A stretch of 64,000 nt of DNA. Origin: Castanea sativa. Its lineage: Eukaryota > Streptophyta > Magnoliopsida > Fagales > Fagaceae. Each line of letters opens with the position of its first letter. Position 1 is the first letter of the stretch. Position numbers and translations under genes: made by a program. The notes beneath the pieces are model-generated. The model ran no database searches and was not told the origin of the DNA. It saw nothing but the letters and a program-made list of their open reading frames with translations. Of this stretch, positions 10,879-22,401 are shown in pieces. The stretch spans positions 64,867,257 through 64,931,256 of the forward strand of contig NC_134023.1 of the NCBI RefSeq assembly GCF_040712315.1. Direction: 5' to 3'.

Positions 10879-13800
10879 ATGAATGTGTTAAGCTGGAACT
10901 ACAGGGGGCTTGGGAACCCCCATGCAGGCGCAGTCCTCTCTCATTTGGTGAGGGAGAAAGCTCCCAAGGTCCTGTTTTTGATGGAGATGAAACGAACAGT
11001 GGATGAGATGAAAAAAATACAGGCAAAATTGTGGTACGATAATATGCTCGATGTTCCTTGCATCCATAGGGCAGGCGGCCTAGCTATGCTATGGAAGGAG
11101 GAGATCACTTTACATATTCAGACTTACTCTCAAAACCATGTCGATGCACATATCATGACAGACCCAGCCAATACTTGGAGAATTACTGGTTTTTATGGGA
11201 GACCGGAAGAACATCGCCGACATGAATCATGGAGTTACTTGAGGCATCTACACACTAGAGACTCATTGCCATGGGTATGCTTGGGAGACTTCAACGAAAT
11301 CTTGAACTCAGCAGAAAAGCAAGGTAGGCTCCCCAAACCCCACCGACTTATGAAGGCATTTCGTAATGCATTATTGCATGTGGATTGATTGATTTAGGAT
11401 ACTAGGGTAATATGTTTACATGGCAAAATGGAAGGCCAGGGGATGCTTTTGTTCAAGAGCGTCTAGATAGGGCATGTGCTACAATGGAGTGGAGAGAAAG
11501 GTTTCCACATACAGTTGTGAACCATTTGCAGGTATCATATTCGAATCATGACCCAATTTTTCTAATCATCCATGGTAGAGTAGGCAACACAAGGAGAAAG
11601 AAAATCCCGAAAAGGTTTGAGGAAAAATGGGCGACACATCCCAAATGCGAAGCCATTATCCAAGAAGTATGGAGTAGGAAACCACCGGTGGGCAGCCATA
11701 TGTTTGGCTATTCTAAAAAATTAGGGATTGCCGTATGGCCTTGGTAGCTTGGAGTTGGAATATGGGAAGCACTGGAACATGGATTGAGGAGAAAAAACAA
11801 CAACTCCAAACCCTTACAGCACAAAATGATCCAACAAATATGGAGTTAATACAAAAAGTGAGGGATGATATCAATACTCTTTTGTATCAAGAAGAATTAG
11901 CTTGGAGACAACGTTCTAGATCCATATGGCCGCCCACTGGTGACAAGAACACCAAGTTCTTTCATCAAAGAGCTAGTCAACACCGTTGAAAAAATAATAT
12001 TGATGGCTTTATGGATGAGGAGGGGAGATGGTGTACATCGGATGATGAAATAAAGGGAGTGGCCGAAAGGTATTTCCAACGGCTTTTCACTACTACAAAC
12101 CCCACTCAATGGACATAGTACTTGATAAAGTGGATCGGGTTGTCACACCAGATATGAACCACACACTTCTACAGCCATACCGACCAGAAGAGGTCCAACA
12201 AGCACTCTTCCAAATGCATCCATCAAAATCACCAGGTCCAAATGGTATGTCTCCTTTCTTTTTTCAAAAGTATTGGAATATTGTTGGTGATGATGTCATT
12301 CAAGCAGTGCTGTCAGTTTTATCTTCGGGTCACATGTTGCATAAGATGAATTACACCCACATTGTCCTCATTCCCAAAATAAATGAACCGAAAAATGTGG
12401 CAGATTTTAGGCCAATTAGTCTTGCTAATGTGGTTTCTAGGATTGTATCCAAAGTCTTGGCCAATCGGCTAAAACAAATCTTGCCCAATGTAATTTCCGA
12501 ATCACAAAGTGCTTTTGTACCTAACCGGTTAATTACTGATAATACTACTGTAGCTTTTGAGATATTACATAGGATGTGGAAAAAACGAAAGGGAAAGAAG
12601 GGGCAAATGGCCATCAAACTGGATATAAGCAAAGCCTATGACCGTGTGGAGTGGAGGTTCAAGTATAATGCTCAAATCGGGGATTGATGAACAGTGGGTG
12701 AGGTTGGCAATGGAAACAGTGTGTACAACTTCTTGTTTGGTGCTTATAAATGGCGAACCAAGAGGACACATTACTCCATCCCAGGGTATCAAATAGGGTG
12801 ACCCACTGTCCCCCTACTTATTTCTGTTATGTGCCAAAGGACTATCCTCCTTAATCCGCCATGCAGTTGCTTCTCAAAACCTACATGGGATATTGTCTTG
12901 CACAAATGGGGTGTGTATCTCACATCATCTATTTGCAGATGATAGTTTCATATTTTGTCAAGCCACCGAGGGGGAATGCCAACATCTTCTTGAATTATTA
13001 AGCCAATATGAGTAAGCATCTGGCCAAGCAATCAATAGGCAGAAGACGACATTGTTCTTTAGTCGGAACACAAAAACGAAGGTCAAAGTGGCAATACAAG
13101 GAATGGTGGGTGCAAGGATCATGGAAAATTGTGAAAAGTATTTGGGTCTTCCAATGGTGGGTGGAAATCAAAGGTCAACACTTTTAAAGATCTTGGGGAA
13201 AAAATCACAAGAAGAGTAATGGGATGGAAGGAGAAATATATTTCTAAAGCAGGTAGAGAGATCCTAATCAAAATGGTGGCTCAAGCAATCCCTACATATA
13301 CTATGGGAATGTTCAAAATCCCTAAGGCACTATGTGATACCATAAATTCCACATTGGCAAAATATTGGTGGGGACAAACAAAGGATGAAAGGAAAATTCA
13401 TTGGATTAATTGAAAGAAGTTATGCACTCCTAAGATGAAGGGTGCTATGGGTTTTCAAGACATCCAAGCCTTTAACTTAGCTTTATTGGCAAAACAAGCA
13501 TGGCGGCTAATCCAAGATACTCATTCCTTGTTCTATAGGGTGTACAAGTCAAGATATTTCCCAACATGCACTTTCACGGAGGCAGGGCTTGGTAAAAACC
13601 CATCCTATGTGTGGCAGAGCTTGCTAGCAGCAAGAGAGCTGATTAGGGAGGGGTTAATCTGGTAGGTGGGTGATGGAAAAACCATTGAAGTCTCCACCCA
13701 CAAGTGGCTCTCACATAAGCATGTGTTCATTGGGGAGCCACAACCAAATCTGATCGTAAGTGAGCTAATTGATAAAAACTCTCGGTAGTTGAATAGGGAG

Positions 13801-14313
13801 AAGCTCTTTGATTCATTTGCATATCGCACTCGAATGGAGATAATGGCCATACCATTATCACGGGTTGTAGGTAGAGACAAGCTATGTTGGAAGGAGAATA
13901 AAGGAAAAGTTTTTCGTGTGAAATCTACCTATCAAGTAGCACTAAGGTTGAAGCAACAAGACTCTGTTAAGCATTCCACAGCAGCAAGGGATAGGCCTAT
14001 TTGGAACAAAATATGGTCCCTCAAAGTACCACCCAAAGTTAAGAACTTTATATGGCGTGCCTGCTCTAACATTCTGCCAACCCGAGATAATCTACAAAGG
14101 AGGAAGTTGCATGTGGAGCCAGCGTGTGGTTTTTGCTATCAAAACTCAGAAACAGCCGAGCATGTGTTATGGACCTACCCTTTTGCCAGGAACGTATGGG
14201 CTTTATGTAGAGGGAAGCTCCAAAATGCTCCAATGCAGCCACAAACTTCTCTTTATTTCGACTGTTGGTGGACAAATTGGAGTGTGATGAATTGGAGAAG
14301 TGGGCTATGGTGA
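10879..14313 (+). pseudogene. LINE ORF2: endonuclease-reverse transcriptase, broken
   Basis: ORF2 starts MNVLSWNYRGLGNP, the N-terminus of APE-type endonucleases of plant LINEs, with later GFYGRPE and CLGDFNEIL blocks. Reverse transcriptase motifs follow: KSPGPNGMSP, ADFRPISLANV and AIKLDISKAYDRVEW, then the catalytic FADD box near 12932-12943. A zinc-binding RVT domain is at the end (WSLKVPPKVKNFIWRACSN, then CGFCYQNSETAEHVLW). No RNase H domain was recognised after it. The frame is broken at several points, including near 11386, 11745, 11990, 12685, 13411 and 13663 and by an in-frame TAG near 13786. It encodes no active protein. I give the damage only and do not reconstruct the product. Confidence 0.9.
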
Positions 14314-14597
14314 GTTGGGCAGTCTGGAATGTAAGAAATAGATTTTATTTTGAGAGGACTTAGTGGCACCCCAAAAGAATTCTTGGCGAGGCACTTGGTT
14401 ACCTAAAGGAGTATCACAGATTATGCAATTCACAGAGATAGGCACTACACAATGACATGAATGGGGCTGTCTTTTCAAAATTACATGTAATTGGTTATTT
14501 ACGTGGTCTGGTGTTACATGACCATAGATGTATTCTGTAATTAGAGTTTATTTCATCAATAAAATATTTCTATCTTGGATCTCAAAAAAAGAAGAAG

Positions 14598-15060
14598 GAA
14601 AAATGTGATGAAAGCAAGCCACCTTTGACAAAAATTATCAATATCCCATAATTGCTCCATTTTTTGCCTTTGAATTTATTTGTTCTATGACAACCTAGCA
14701 ATTTTTCTACCTTAACTGGATGCATCATCTAATATCAGAACTCATGGGATTTATTAAGATGATTTCTGTGGATATGAAGTTAAGGGGACTAAAATGAAAA
14801 AAACAAAACAAAACAAAACAAAAAACAAAATGGACTAAACTTAAGGTGTGAATTGTACTTTAACCAAAAAAAAAAAACAAGGGCGAATGCTTCACATGGC
14901 ATAAAATAAAAGAAGAAAATGATGGGAGGTATTATCTAAATATATTTCTAGTAATGATTAAGCCCCATAGATTGGAGTTGATGGACCTACTTGTTTGTCC
15001 TATACAACAACCTTTAAGAATTTTTTCATTACAAGAACGGTGTCAGTCCTTGAAGATTAG
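14598..15060 (+). other. Continuation of copy B 3' flank between LINE and MULE
   Basis: No gene. Homology with the copy C flank (about 31927-32652) resumes directly after the LINE, including the AAAATGAAAAAAACAAAA and GATTGGAGTTGATGGACCTA blocks. An (AAAAC)n microsatellite lies around 14800-14830. The last nine bases are the MULE target duplication. Confidence 0.8.
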
Positions 15061-15800
15061 GGATTGAGATCCCGTGCAATAGCTAGGGTATTGCACGGGA
15101 TGCAATACCTCAAATCCTAACCTTCCATTCAATCTAACGGCTTTAAAATAACTCCACGTCATCAATCCGTGTGACTTAGAAAAAAAAAATTCACTCTCAT
15201 TCATTCTTTTTCTCTTTTTTTTTTTGTTTTTCTGTTCATATCTCTCTCTGCAACTCTTCACTCCTCTGTTCTCTACTTCTCTCTAAATTTCAGATTTTTC
15301 AAAAAATCCCTTAGTCACTGTCTCCGCTACCACTATCACGACAAACCACCGTCATCGCACGGACCAAGTCTCGAACCAGTCACCATTGCGCCACCCACAA
15401 GCCACCGTTGCGGCCTTTCTCTCCCCCAACGATCTATCAACCCCTGCTACGCCTTCGCTTGCATCTTTAAATTGCACCACCGGCATAGTCACTTCTCAAT
15501 AAGTTTTCTCTTTGATTTTTCATATATATTGGGAACACGAAAGAAAATAATTATAATTTGACATTGCAATCTTTTCGATTTTTTTTTTAGTTATAGTTAT
15601 GAGCTTAGGGATTGAAATCAGATGGTGGGTTTTTTGTCTGTGGGATTTGTGGGTTCTTTTAATCTGGGTCTTGTTTTTTTGTAAAGTTGTGATTTTTTTT
15701 TCATTCCCGTGGTGGTGATTTGTACTAAGAGCCAAGAAATTTTTTATGGGTATATTGTTTTGCTCGGTATTATGGGTTAGGTTATTTATTTATGAACTTG
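15061..15800 (+). repeat. MULE left terminal inverted repeat
   Basis: About 740 bp that pairs with the right arm. The outer 170 bp are nearly identical; further in, the arms differ by substitutions and small indels but remain recognisable through GATTTGTACTA and GGTTATTTATTTAT. Within the outermost 60 bp there is a further short palindrome, in which CCCGTGCAAT and ATTGCACGGG face each other around a CTAGG core. Confidence 0.88.
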
Positions 15801-15840
15801 AACAAAATTTTAATGCTTCTTCATTGTTGAACTTGAAAGG

Positions 15841-16356
15841 CACTATGAGTACCTTTATTTAACTTAAGTTGGACATATAGGTGATATATATGGACAATTT
15901 AGAGACTTGATTTTTTCTTAGTAGGGTATTGCAAAGAGGATTAAGCATATCAAAATCTGCTGGTGATTAGAGTAATCCATTATTACAAAACTTGCATCAA
16001 TGTGAAGTTCTAAATTTATACAGCACTTTAATGTGTTCATTTGCAGTTAGATGGCATTAAATTTGATGATGGAGAGTCTCCATTGGAGACCTCTCAAAGT
16101 TGAAAAGGTAGATTTTGCTGTGCACAGGTAATGTAGCATTAGTGGAATGCTTACCTTTTGTACTTGTTGGTTGTGATCTTGCTAGTAGTAATCTGGGTTG
16201 GTTTTGATGTAGCTTGTTGGAAAGCTACAGTAAGAGCTAAAGACCATGGGCGTGATTCTTGTTGCAGTGATACTAGGCAATTTGACATTGGTAGTAAACA
16301 AAAGGTACTAAAGACACATGCAATTTGACCATGGTAGTAAACAATGGGTACTGAAG
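15841..16356 (+). repeat. MULE internal direct repeat, unit 1
   Basis: This roughly 516-bp unit starts CACTATGAGTACCTTTATTT and recurs at 17109-17627 in the same orientation with few differences. It contains exon-like text between AG and GT (around 16049-16130) and a twofold GCAATTTGAC...GGTAGTAAACAA subrepeat. No protein family recognised. Confidence 0.85.
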
Positions 16357-16569
16357 ACTGATGCCTTTCAGTGTGTCATTAAATATTCATAATATGCTTT
16401 GGTTTACAGCATTTTTGTGGTAATGTGCTCTCAATTTGTAGTAATACTTGAAATTGATAGCACTTAAATCTTGTAATGTAGGTTTGATAGTTCATGTACA
16501 GAAAAAATTGGTTGTTTCTTCTAAGTTCAGTGTATTCATTGGCTAGCTATGATAGCTCTTGATATAAAT

Positions 16570-16588
16570 CCCCCCCCCCCCCCCCCCC
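16570..16588. repeat. C19 homopolymer in MULE interior
   Basis: Nineteen consecutive C residues lie between the two internal direct repeats. A pure C-run of this length is unusual in otherwise AT-rich DNA. Confidence 0.9.
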
Positions 16589-17108
16589 AAGTCTGTTCAT
16601 CATCTTAATAGCTTGTTTTTCTTAGCATTGTTTCAACTTTTCAATATTATCTTCTATGTAGTCCGAATTTGAAAGAATTATTGCAGTGAGTCACTATACT
16701 AAAGGTTGCTAATTTTTTATATCCACTATGCAGGTGATTTCTTGGATGCAATTGAGTGTTAAACCTGTTTTTTCTGAATTGGTGCTCAATAATCTCAGCA
16801 TGGTTACATAAAGGCTGGCATTGACGGGCTACCATAGTCAAGCCACTTGAGATCGATGTAGAATATGATCTTGAAGCAAACACTTTGTTTTTCCTCTTTT
16901 CTTAGTGTGGAAATTATATATTCTACTGGGGGGGAAATTGGTCTTGTAATCAAAGTCTATATTTCAATAGAACTCTTGTTATCTTGTTATTTGGCCTTGT
17001 AATCAAAGTATACATTTTAATGGAATTTGTACTCTTTTGGAACAAATTTTTTTATTTTATTTTATTTCATGTGTTTGTTTTAATATTGCATTTGTCATAG
17101 CAGATTGT

Positions 17109-17627
17109 CACTATGAGTACCTTTATTTAACTTAAGTTGGACATATAGGTGATATAGATGGACAATTTAGAGACTTGATTTTTTTTTTTTTTTAGTAGGG
17201 TATTGCAAAGAAGATTAAGCATATCAAAATTTTCTGGTGATTAGAATAATTCATTATTACAAAACTTGCATCAATGTGCAGTTCTAAATTTATACAGCAC
17301 TTTAATGTGTTCATTTGCAGTAAGATGGCATTAGATTTGATAATGGAGAGTCTCCATTGGAGACCTCTTAAAGTTGAAAAGGTAGGTTTTGCTGTGCACA
17401 GGTAATGTAGCATTAGCGGAATGCTTACCTTTTGTACTTGTTAGTTGTGATCTTGCTAGTAATAATCTGGGCTGGTTTTGATGTAGCTTGTTGGAAAGCT
17501 ACAGTAAGAGCTAAAGACCATGGGCGTGATTCTTGTTGCAGTGATACTAGGCAATTTGACAATGGTAGTAAACAAAAGGTACTAAAAACAGATGCAATTT
17601 GACAATGGTAGTAAACAATAGGTACTA
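17109..17627 (+). repeat. MULE internal direct repeat, unit 2
   Basis: Second copy of the unit at 15841-16356. The starts are 1268 bp apart, so about 750 bp of unique sequence lies between the two. The main difference is a longer T-run near 17180. Confidence 0.85.
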
Positions 17628-18034
17628 AACAAGGACACTCAAGTGTCAAAATTGGATAATACAACATAATACTCAAGCAAGTCTTTTTTGTCACAATACA
17701 TGTTTCAAAGTAAAAAGTTTACTCATATCAAGTCTAATACTTTAATAAAACTGAAAATTAGTCTTGCTAACGTCAAGATATCAATCCATAATGAATGCTT
17801 CAAAACCTTTTCTGGCAATATAGTTTGGCTGGATCTCCATGCTCTATCATCCTGCAACGTTGAAAAACAAATTTCAATCAATACAGTAACATCTTAAAAG
17901 ACCAATCAACATCTTAAAACCAAATTTCAATCAATTATAATTGGTATTACTTGGCTCAGTGACATCAACTACGGACTAAAATTCTTCATTTTTTCCATCC
18001 TAACCCACACCATCAAATAGAAAAACCAACAAGT

Positions 18035-18768
18035 GAAACTCAAACAAAAATAAATAAATAAATAAATAACCTAATTAGTACAAATCGACACCATTAAAAT
18101 GAAGAGATTAAAAAAAATCACAACTTTATAAAAAAAAACAAGACCCAGATTAAAAGAATCCATAAATCTCACAGCCAAAAGACCCACCATCTGATTTCGA
18201 TCCCTAAACTCAGAACCAAGTAAAATAAATAAAAGAAAAATTGCAATATCAATTTTTTTTTTCGTGTTCCCAATATTTATGAAAAGTCAGAGAGAGAACT
18301 TACTGGGAAGTGATTGTGCCGGCAGTGCAGTTTGGAGATGCAAGGCAGTGGAGCAGGCGAAGGCGTAGCAGAAGTTGATAGATCGTTGGGGGAGAGAAAG
18401 ACCACAACGGTGGCTGGTGGGTGGCACAATGGTGACTGGTTTGAGACTTGGTCCATGCGATGGTGGTGGTTTGGCACGAGAGTGGTAGCGGCAGCAGCAA
18501 CAATGGGATTTTTTAAAAATTTTGAAATTTAGAGAGAAGTAGAGAACAGAGGAGTGGACTGAGGAGTGAAGATTTGCGGAAAGAGATATGAACAGTACAA
18601 AAAAAAATGAGAAAAAGAATGAATGAGAGTGAATTTTTTATTTTTTTTTCTAAGTCACGCGGATTGATGACGTGGAGATGTTTTAGAGCCGCTAGATTGA
18701 ATGGAAGGCTAGGATTTGAGGTATTGCATCCCGTGCAATACCCTAGGTATTGCACGGGATCTCAATCC
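18035..18768 (-). repeat. MULE right terminal inverted repeat
   Basis: Reverse-complement partner of the left arm. The short open frames within it on both strands arise from the repeat and are not considered genes. Confidence 0.88.
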
Positions 18769-18777
18769 GAAGATTAG

Positions 18778-18945
18778 TGGGTTTGTCGTATGATTGAGAA
18801 GGAATAAGGAGTGCCTAAGGGAATTTTTTCATTGCTCTTATTACTGTTTCTTATTTACTGTAACACTAAAACATGCATATCATTAGATAAATGGAACCCA
18901 AATCAGTTGTCACCATTTATGTGAAAACCTATAGATGAGCGAAAA
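18778..18945 (+). other. Copy B spacer, paralogous to copy C spacer
   Basis: No gene. It matches 32656-32760 and 33070-33140, including AAATGGAACCCAAATCA and TTTATGTGAAAACC. The homology breaks at about 18936-18947, after GATGAGCGAAAAG, at the left border of the next insertion. Confidence 0.75.
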
Positions 18946-21665
18946 GTGGTGCTTTTATAGCACCATAAATTTTCAGTATATCTACAACTCTCCAATACAA
19001 AAAGGAGGGAGAAGGGATAATTCTCAACCTAAAAGTTTGAGAATTTTAATCAAAACAGAGAAAAGTTCAGTTTTTATACCTTACTCCTAAGACACATAAC
19101 AAGACAGCCAGACAAGTAAATATGCTTTCATACTCTTCATCCTCAAACACGATATGCTTGGAGCAGCTTGAAATTTAAACCCCAAATCTGTGGAAACAAG
19201 AATGAGTACTTGAAATACTGCAATGCCGATGCAAAGGAGCTTTCCTCAATAACCACCCTTGTTCCTAGTTCTTCAATTAATGATTCCAGTGCGGTGCATA
19301 TCAATCAACGTATAATTGTGTCTGATTTATAGCCAATAGCTCCACACTGATAAAAGTCTCTGAAAGACACTGTGATTTGACATTCCAATCATATATTTTC
19401 CCTCAATTAATCTAACCCATCCATAATTTCAATACCCTTATATTTACCGCCCGAGGCCACCTTCTCACCATCTTCTGGGCTCCAATCGACATCATAAACC
19501 TTTCCAAATGATATAATAAATCCCAACTCGGTTATCAAAATGCCCAAAAAATAAAACAAAATAAATATATAAAACGTCATTATTTTTTATATATAGCATA
19601 CCTCATCTGCATGGCCTGGAAGATCCAGTTTCAACTTTTGTGTTCGGATATCCCAAACTTAAATGATTGTAACAACTTTACAACAAAAGGTTATGGATAA
19701 GCACCAGATCAATTGAAAGTCCAGCATGTAACAACAATAATAAGGCATCGAGATGTAGATACTCTAATGTGAAGGGTTTACACATATATGATTCCTAGTC
19801 AAACTTTCATGAATGATGGATAACAATTCCATTGTCACTATGGTCATCACCTAGCACATGGTTAAGGGACAAGGTCAAAGCAGAGAATTTTAAAGTACGG
19901 GGACAACCAGAGGGGGGAGGGGTACTCCTTTATTTATCTGGAAAGAAGAGAAAATTCATGGTAATGAACTCAATCACAAGTTATAGAAGGAAATCAATTA
20001 GAGGGGTGCATGGGATTTGTAAAATATTGTTTCCATTTTGTGCATAAGATCTTTTAACTGTGAAGAAATAGCATTATGTACATTTTTATGTCATCATTTT
20101 TGACAACTATTTATTTTCCCGACTATTCTACTCTTCTTTACTTGGATCTGTAAGTAAACAAGCACTCGGTGGTCTTTAATCCACAACCTTACCCTACACT
20201 TTGCTCTTACAAGGGAAGGAGATATCTTTGGAACTAGAGCTCAGCAGCCTTGATTAGATCCATCCTTGTTTCAACGACACCTAATATAAGATTTTTGTGT
20301 TTCCAGCACCAACTGAAACTAAAGGCTAAACAATAGTACCAGAAGAAAAGGTAAAGTTTTTATGAGTCACCTTCAGTGTGGAGTCCTTGCTATCACCCAA
20401 AAGAAGCCTACTGTGGACCGGCTGTACAACAACATGCAACATAAACGTTAGCTGTAACATAAGTGAATGGAGATACATAAGCCACAGAAACAGTTCAAAC
20501 CTGATCTGATAAACAGGCCCAACATGGCCCCCAAAATGCAGCAACAAATTTCCATGTAAACAAGCCAATCGCCACCCATTGCCTATCAGCTTAAAAATAA
20601 ACATGATTTACAAGCTGTTAGAAAGCAACAAAGTACAAACTTCAATTTTTAAATTTGAAGAATAAAATATGTGCAATCAAATACATTAAATTACTACATA
20701 TTGATAAGAAGAGAGAGTATCTATGTAAGCTGCTCCAGCAAATACTAGGGTACCATTCACACCTCAAGGGGAAAAATGAACTCAAGGATTCAAAATTAAA
20801 AGTCATGAAGAGTCAGATAATTAAAATAATTGGGCTGCAGAGGAGAAACAAATAATTTCGATTCTGAAGAACAGGATACTTTGAATATTGCAGGAGTAGA
20901 AAAAGCAAGAAGAGAGTCCAAAGTGCTTCTCAAGTGTATCTTAATGGTATTTTCAGGTCTTCTCAAGTGTCCTGCCAGTTATAATGATAAGGCTTCAAGC
21001 TTTACAAGGAAAATGATCTTGCAAGCTATTGCAATGCAAAGTTGCAAACAACTAATTATAATGAACAAATCATATTACAGCTCCAATGTTGAACTAGATG
21101 AATTAACGTAAAGGAACTCGATGGATTAATGTTTTGTGAACTTGGCAGTCAAAAACTTTATTAATAAGAGTTCATGTGGTTTAATAATTAATGTGTTTAT
21201 ATGGAATGGCTTTCCAAACAAAACCAAAATCTCATACCCGAAATGGTTACTGAACAACAAATATCCGGACAAATTCATAAACAACTTGTGGCTATAAACT
21301 ATTGAGATCTGGGATGCCTAGACACAAACAAGGGTATGGGTACGATGACACAAGCAATTTTTGAAAAAATATAACATAAAATAGCAGGTACGACACTAGT
21401 ATGATATGGATATGACATGGGTATGACAACCTAGTGAAGTGTTACATCCTAGATTGAGAGTGCCTTCTTCACATAAACTACAAAGCCTCGTACTTCAGCC
21501 TCTAAACTATTAAACAATTCAAAACAAAACTCTTCATATAAGCTTCTCAACTACCAAACAATGCACTTTTAGTGTCAAAGATTCAAACTTGACAAGTTGA
21601 ATAAGAAAAAGTTCCATTTTTTAAAAGTTCAATTTTCTTTTCCCACACTTTTTTCAACAACCAAA
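18946..21665. mobile_element. Unclassified insertion of about 2.7 kb carrying Notchless gene fragments
   Basis: This block is absent from the paralogous spacer of copy C, where GATGACAAAACAGACC is continuous (near 33132-33150). Its left end starts near a small hairpin (GGTGCTTTTATAGCACC, about 18950-18966). Its right end lies a few bases before the solo LTR. The flanks AAAAG / AAACAG could be a degraded target duplication. No clear terminal inverted repeats or Helitron ends were seen, so the class is open. Exon-like sequence of the Notchless gene lies inside on the minus strand; the remainder is non-coding. Confidence 0.6.
19441..20600 (-). pseudogene. Notchless-like WD40 protein, 3'-terminal exon fragments with introns retained
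   Basis: Four blocks on the minus strand match the C-terminal WD40 repeats of plant Notchless, a 60S ribosome-assembly protein. In order they encode HVGPVYQI (about 20500-20590), SRLLLGDSKDSTLKV (about 20374-20420), WDIRTQKLKLDLPGHADE (about 19603-19655, followed by a proper GTATGC donor) and VYDVDWSPEDGEKVASGGK (19441-19500). Intron-like spacers separate them, so this is a genomic and not a processed copy. In the first block KFVAAF and GHVGPVYQI are in different frames, a frameshift. The final WD40 residues (RVLKLW in normal members) are not found after GGK. N-terminal domain and start are missing. It is a captured, dead fragment. Confidence 0.82.
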
Positions 21666-21670
21666 CAGAC

Positions 21671-22396
21671 TGTTGAGTTAGTGAAAGTTCTGACACTAGA
21701 TTGTTGAACAAAAGACTGAACAAAGAGCTTTTATTGAGAACTTGACTCTTTGAATTACAACACTTTACAAGCACTAATGCTTGACTCTTATACACTAACA
21801 CTAGTGCACTACAAACACAACACTTGCTCACCAAATATACTTGCACACACCTCACTTCTAGACACCTACACACTAGCTCTTGACTCTATTTCACTCTACA
21901 CACTTGCTACCTATGGCACACACTTCACCACCTCATATAACTTCACACATCTCTCACTTGGTGCTTTATGACACACTTCACCTCACTTCACACCTCTAGG
22001 AGTCTCTCACACTCTCTACTTCACTTCACTCCACACATCACCACATCTATTTATACTATGTGTATGTTGGTTAGGGAACCAACTTGAAACTTCTAGATCT
22101 TCCTTTTTATTGGCATTAAATTAATGCCATTTTCCAACCTTCTAGACTATTTTATAAACATGTGGCTGAATTTCACTTTTACATAGAAGTTTCTAGAAGG
22201 ACATCTCATAGAGAAATCCAGAATGCAAGAGAATGTTCTAGAGAATGAGAGAGAGGTTGAGATAAACTCTAGATATTTCTAAAGAAAGAGATTATGTGAG
22301 AAGTTCTAGAAATTTCTAGAGAATTTTAGAGAGAAGCAAGTTGAGTGGAACTCTAGAAATTTCTAGAGACAAGAGAGTTAGTGTTGATTTTTAACA
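21671..22396. mobile_element. Solo LTR (726 bp)
   Basis: It starts TGTTGAGTTAGTG and ends GTTGATTTTTAACA, so the ends are the canonical TG...CA with a TGTT/AACA short inverted repeat. The 5-bp sequence CAGAC lies on both sides (21666-21670 and 22397-22401), the normal retrovirus-like target duplication. The interior has no gag-pol. The right half is rich in TCTAGAAATTTCTAGAG-type palindromes. In the copy C spacer the sequence AAAACAGACCATCACC is uninterrupted. It most likely arose by recombination between two LTRs; superfamily not determined. Confidence 0.85.
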
Positions 22397-22401
22397 CAGA
22401 C

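Larger units (their letters stand above)
9294..14597 (+). mobile_element. L1-type LINE (non-LTR retrotransposon), near full length, degenerate
   Basis: The element carries a gag-like ORF1 and an endonuclease/reverse transcriptase ORF2 and ends in an A-rich tail (CTCAAAAAAAGAAGAAG). It is flanked by a near-perfect target duplication, GAAAAATATGAT (9282-9293) and GAAAAATGTGAT (14598-14609). The paralogous flank of copy C at about 31927-31938 has a single uninterrupted copy (GAAAAATATGAT), which is the empty site. Several stop codons and frameshifts break ORF2, so it cannot move by itself. It inserted after the B/C duplication. Confidence 0.93.
15061..18768. mobile_element. Mutator-like element (TIR-MULE), non-autonomous, 3.7 kb
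   Basis: The ends are inverted repeats beginning GGATTGAGATCCCGTGCAAT on the left and, as the reverse complement, on the right. A perfect 9-bp target duplication, GAAGATTAG, flanks it (15052-15060 and 18769-18777). Long terminal inverted repeats plus a 9-bp duplication are the hallmark of Mutator-like elements. The matching position in the copy C spacer (about 32648-32657) has no insertion. No transposase was recognised inside, so it would depend on an autonomous relative. Whether its middle part is captured host sequence (a Pack-MULE) could not be decided by eye. Confidence 0.92.

Noticed and set aside
18277..18532. Open frames on both strands near the right end of the MULE
   Set aside because: They arise from the terminal inverted repeat; the left arm has the same sequence with frame-breaking changes.
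19441..20600. A functional Notchless gene
   Set aside because: Only C-terminal blocks exist, the first is frameshifted, the last repeat is cut after GGK, and no N-terminal part is present in the window.
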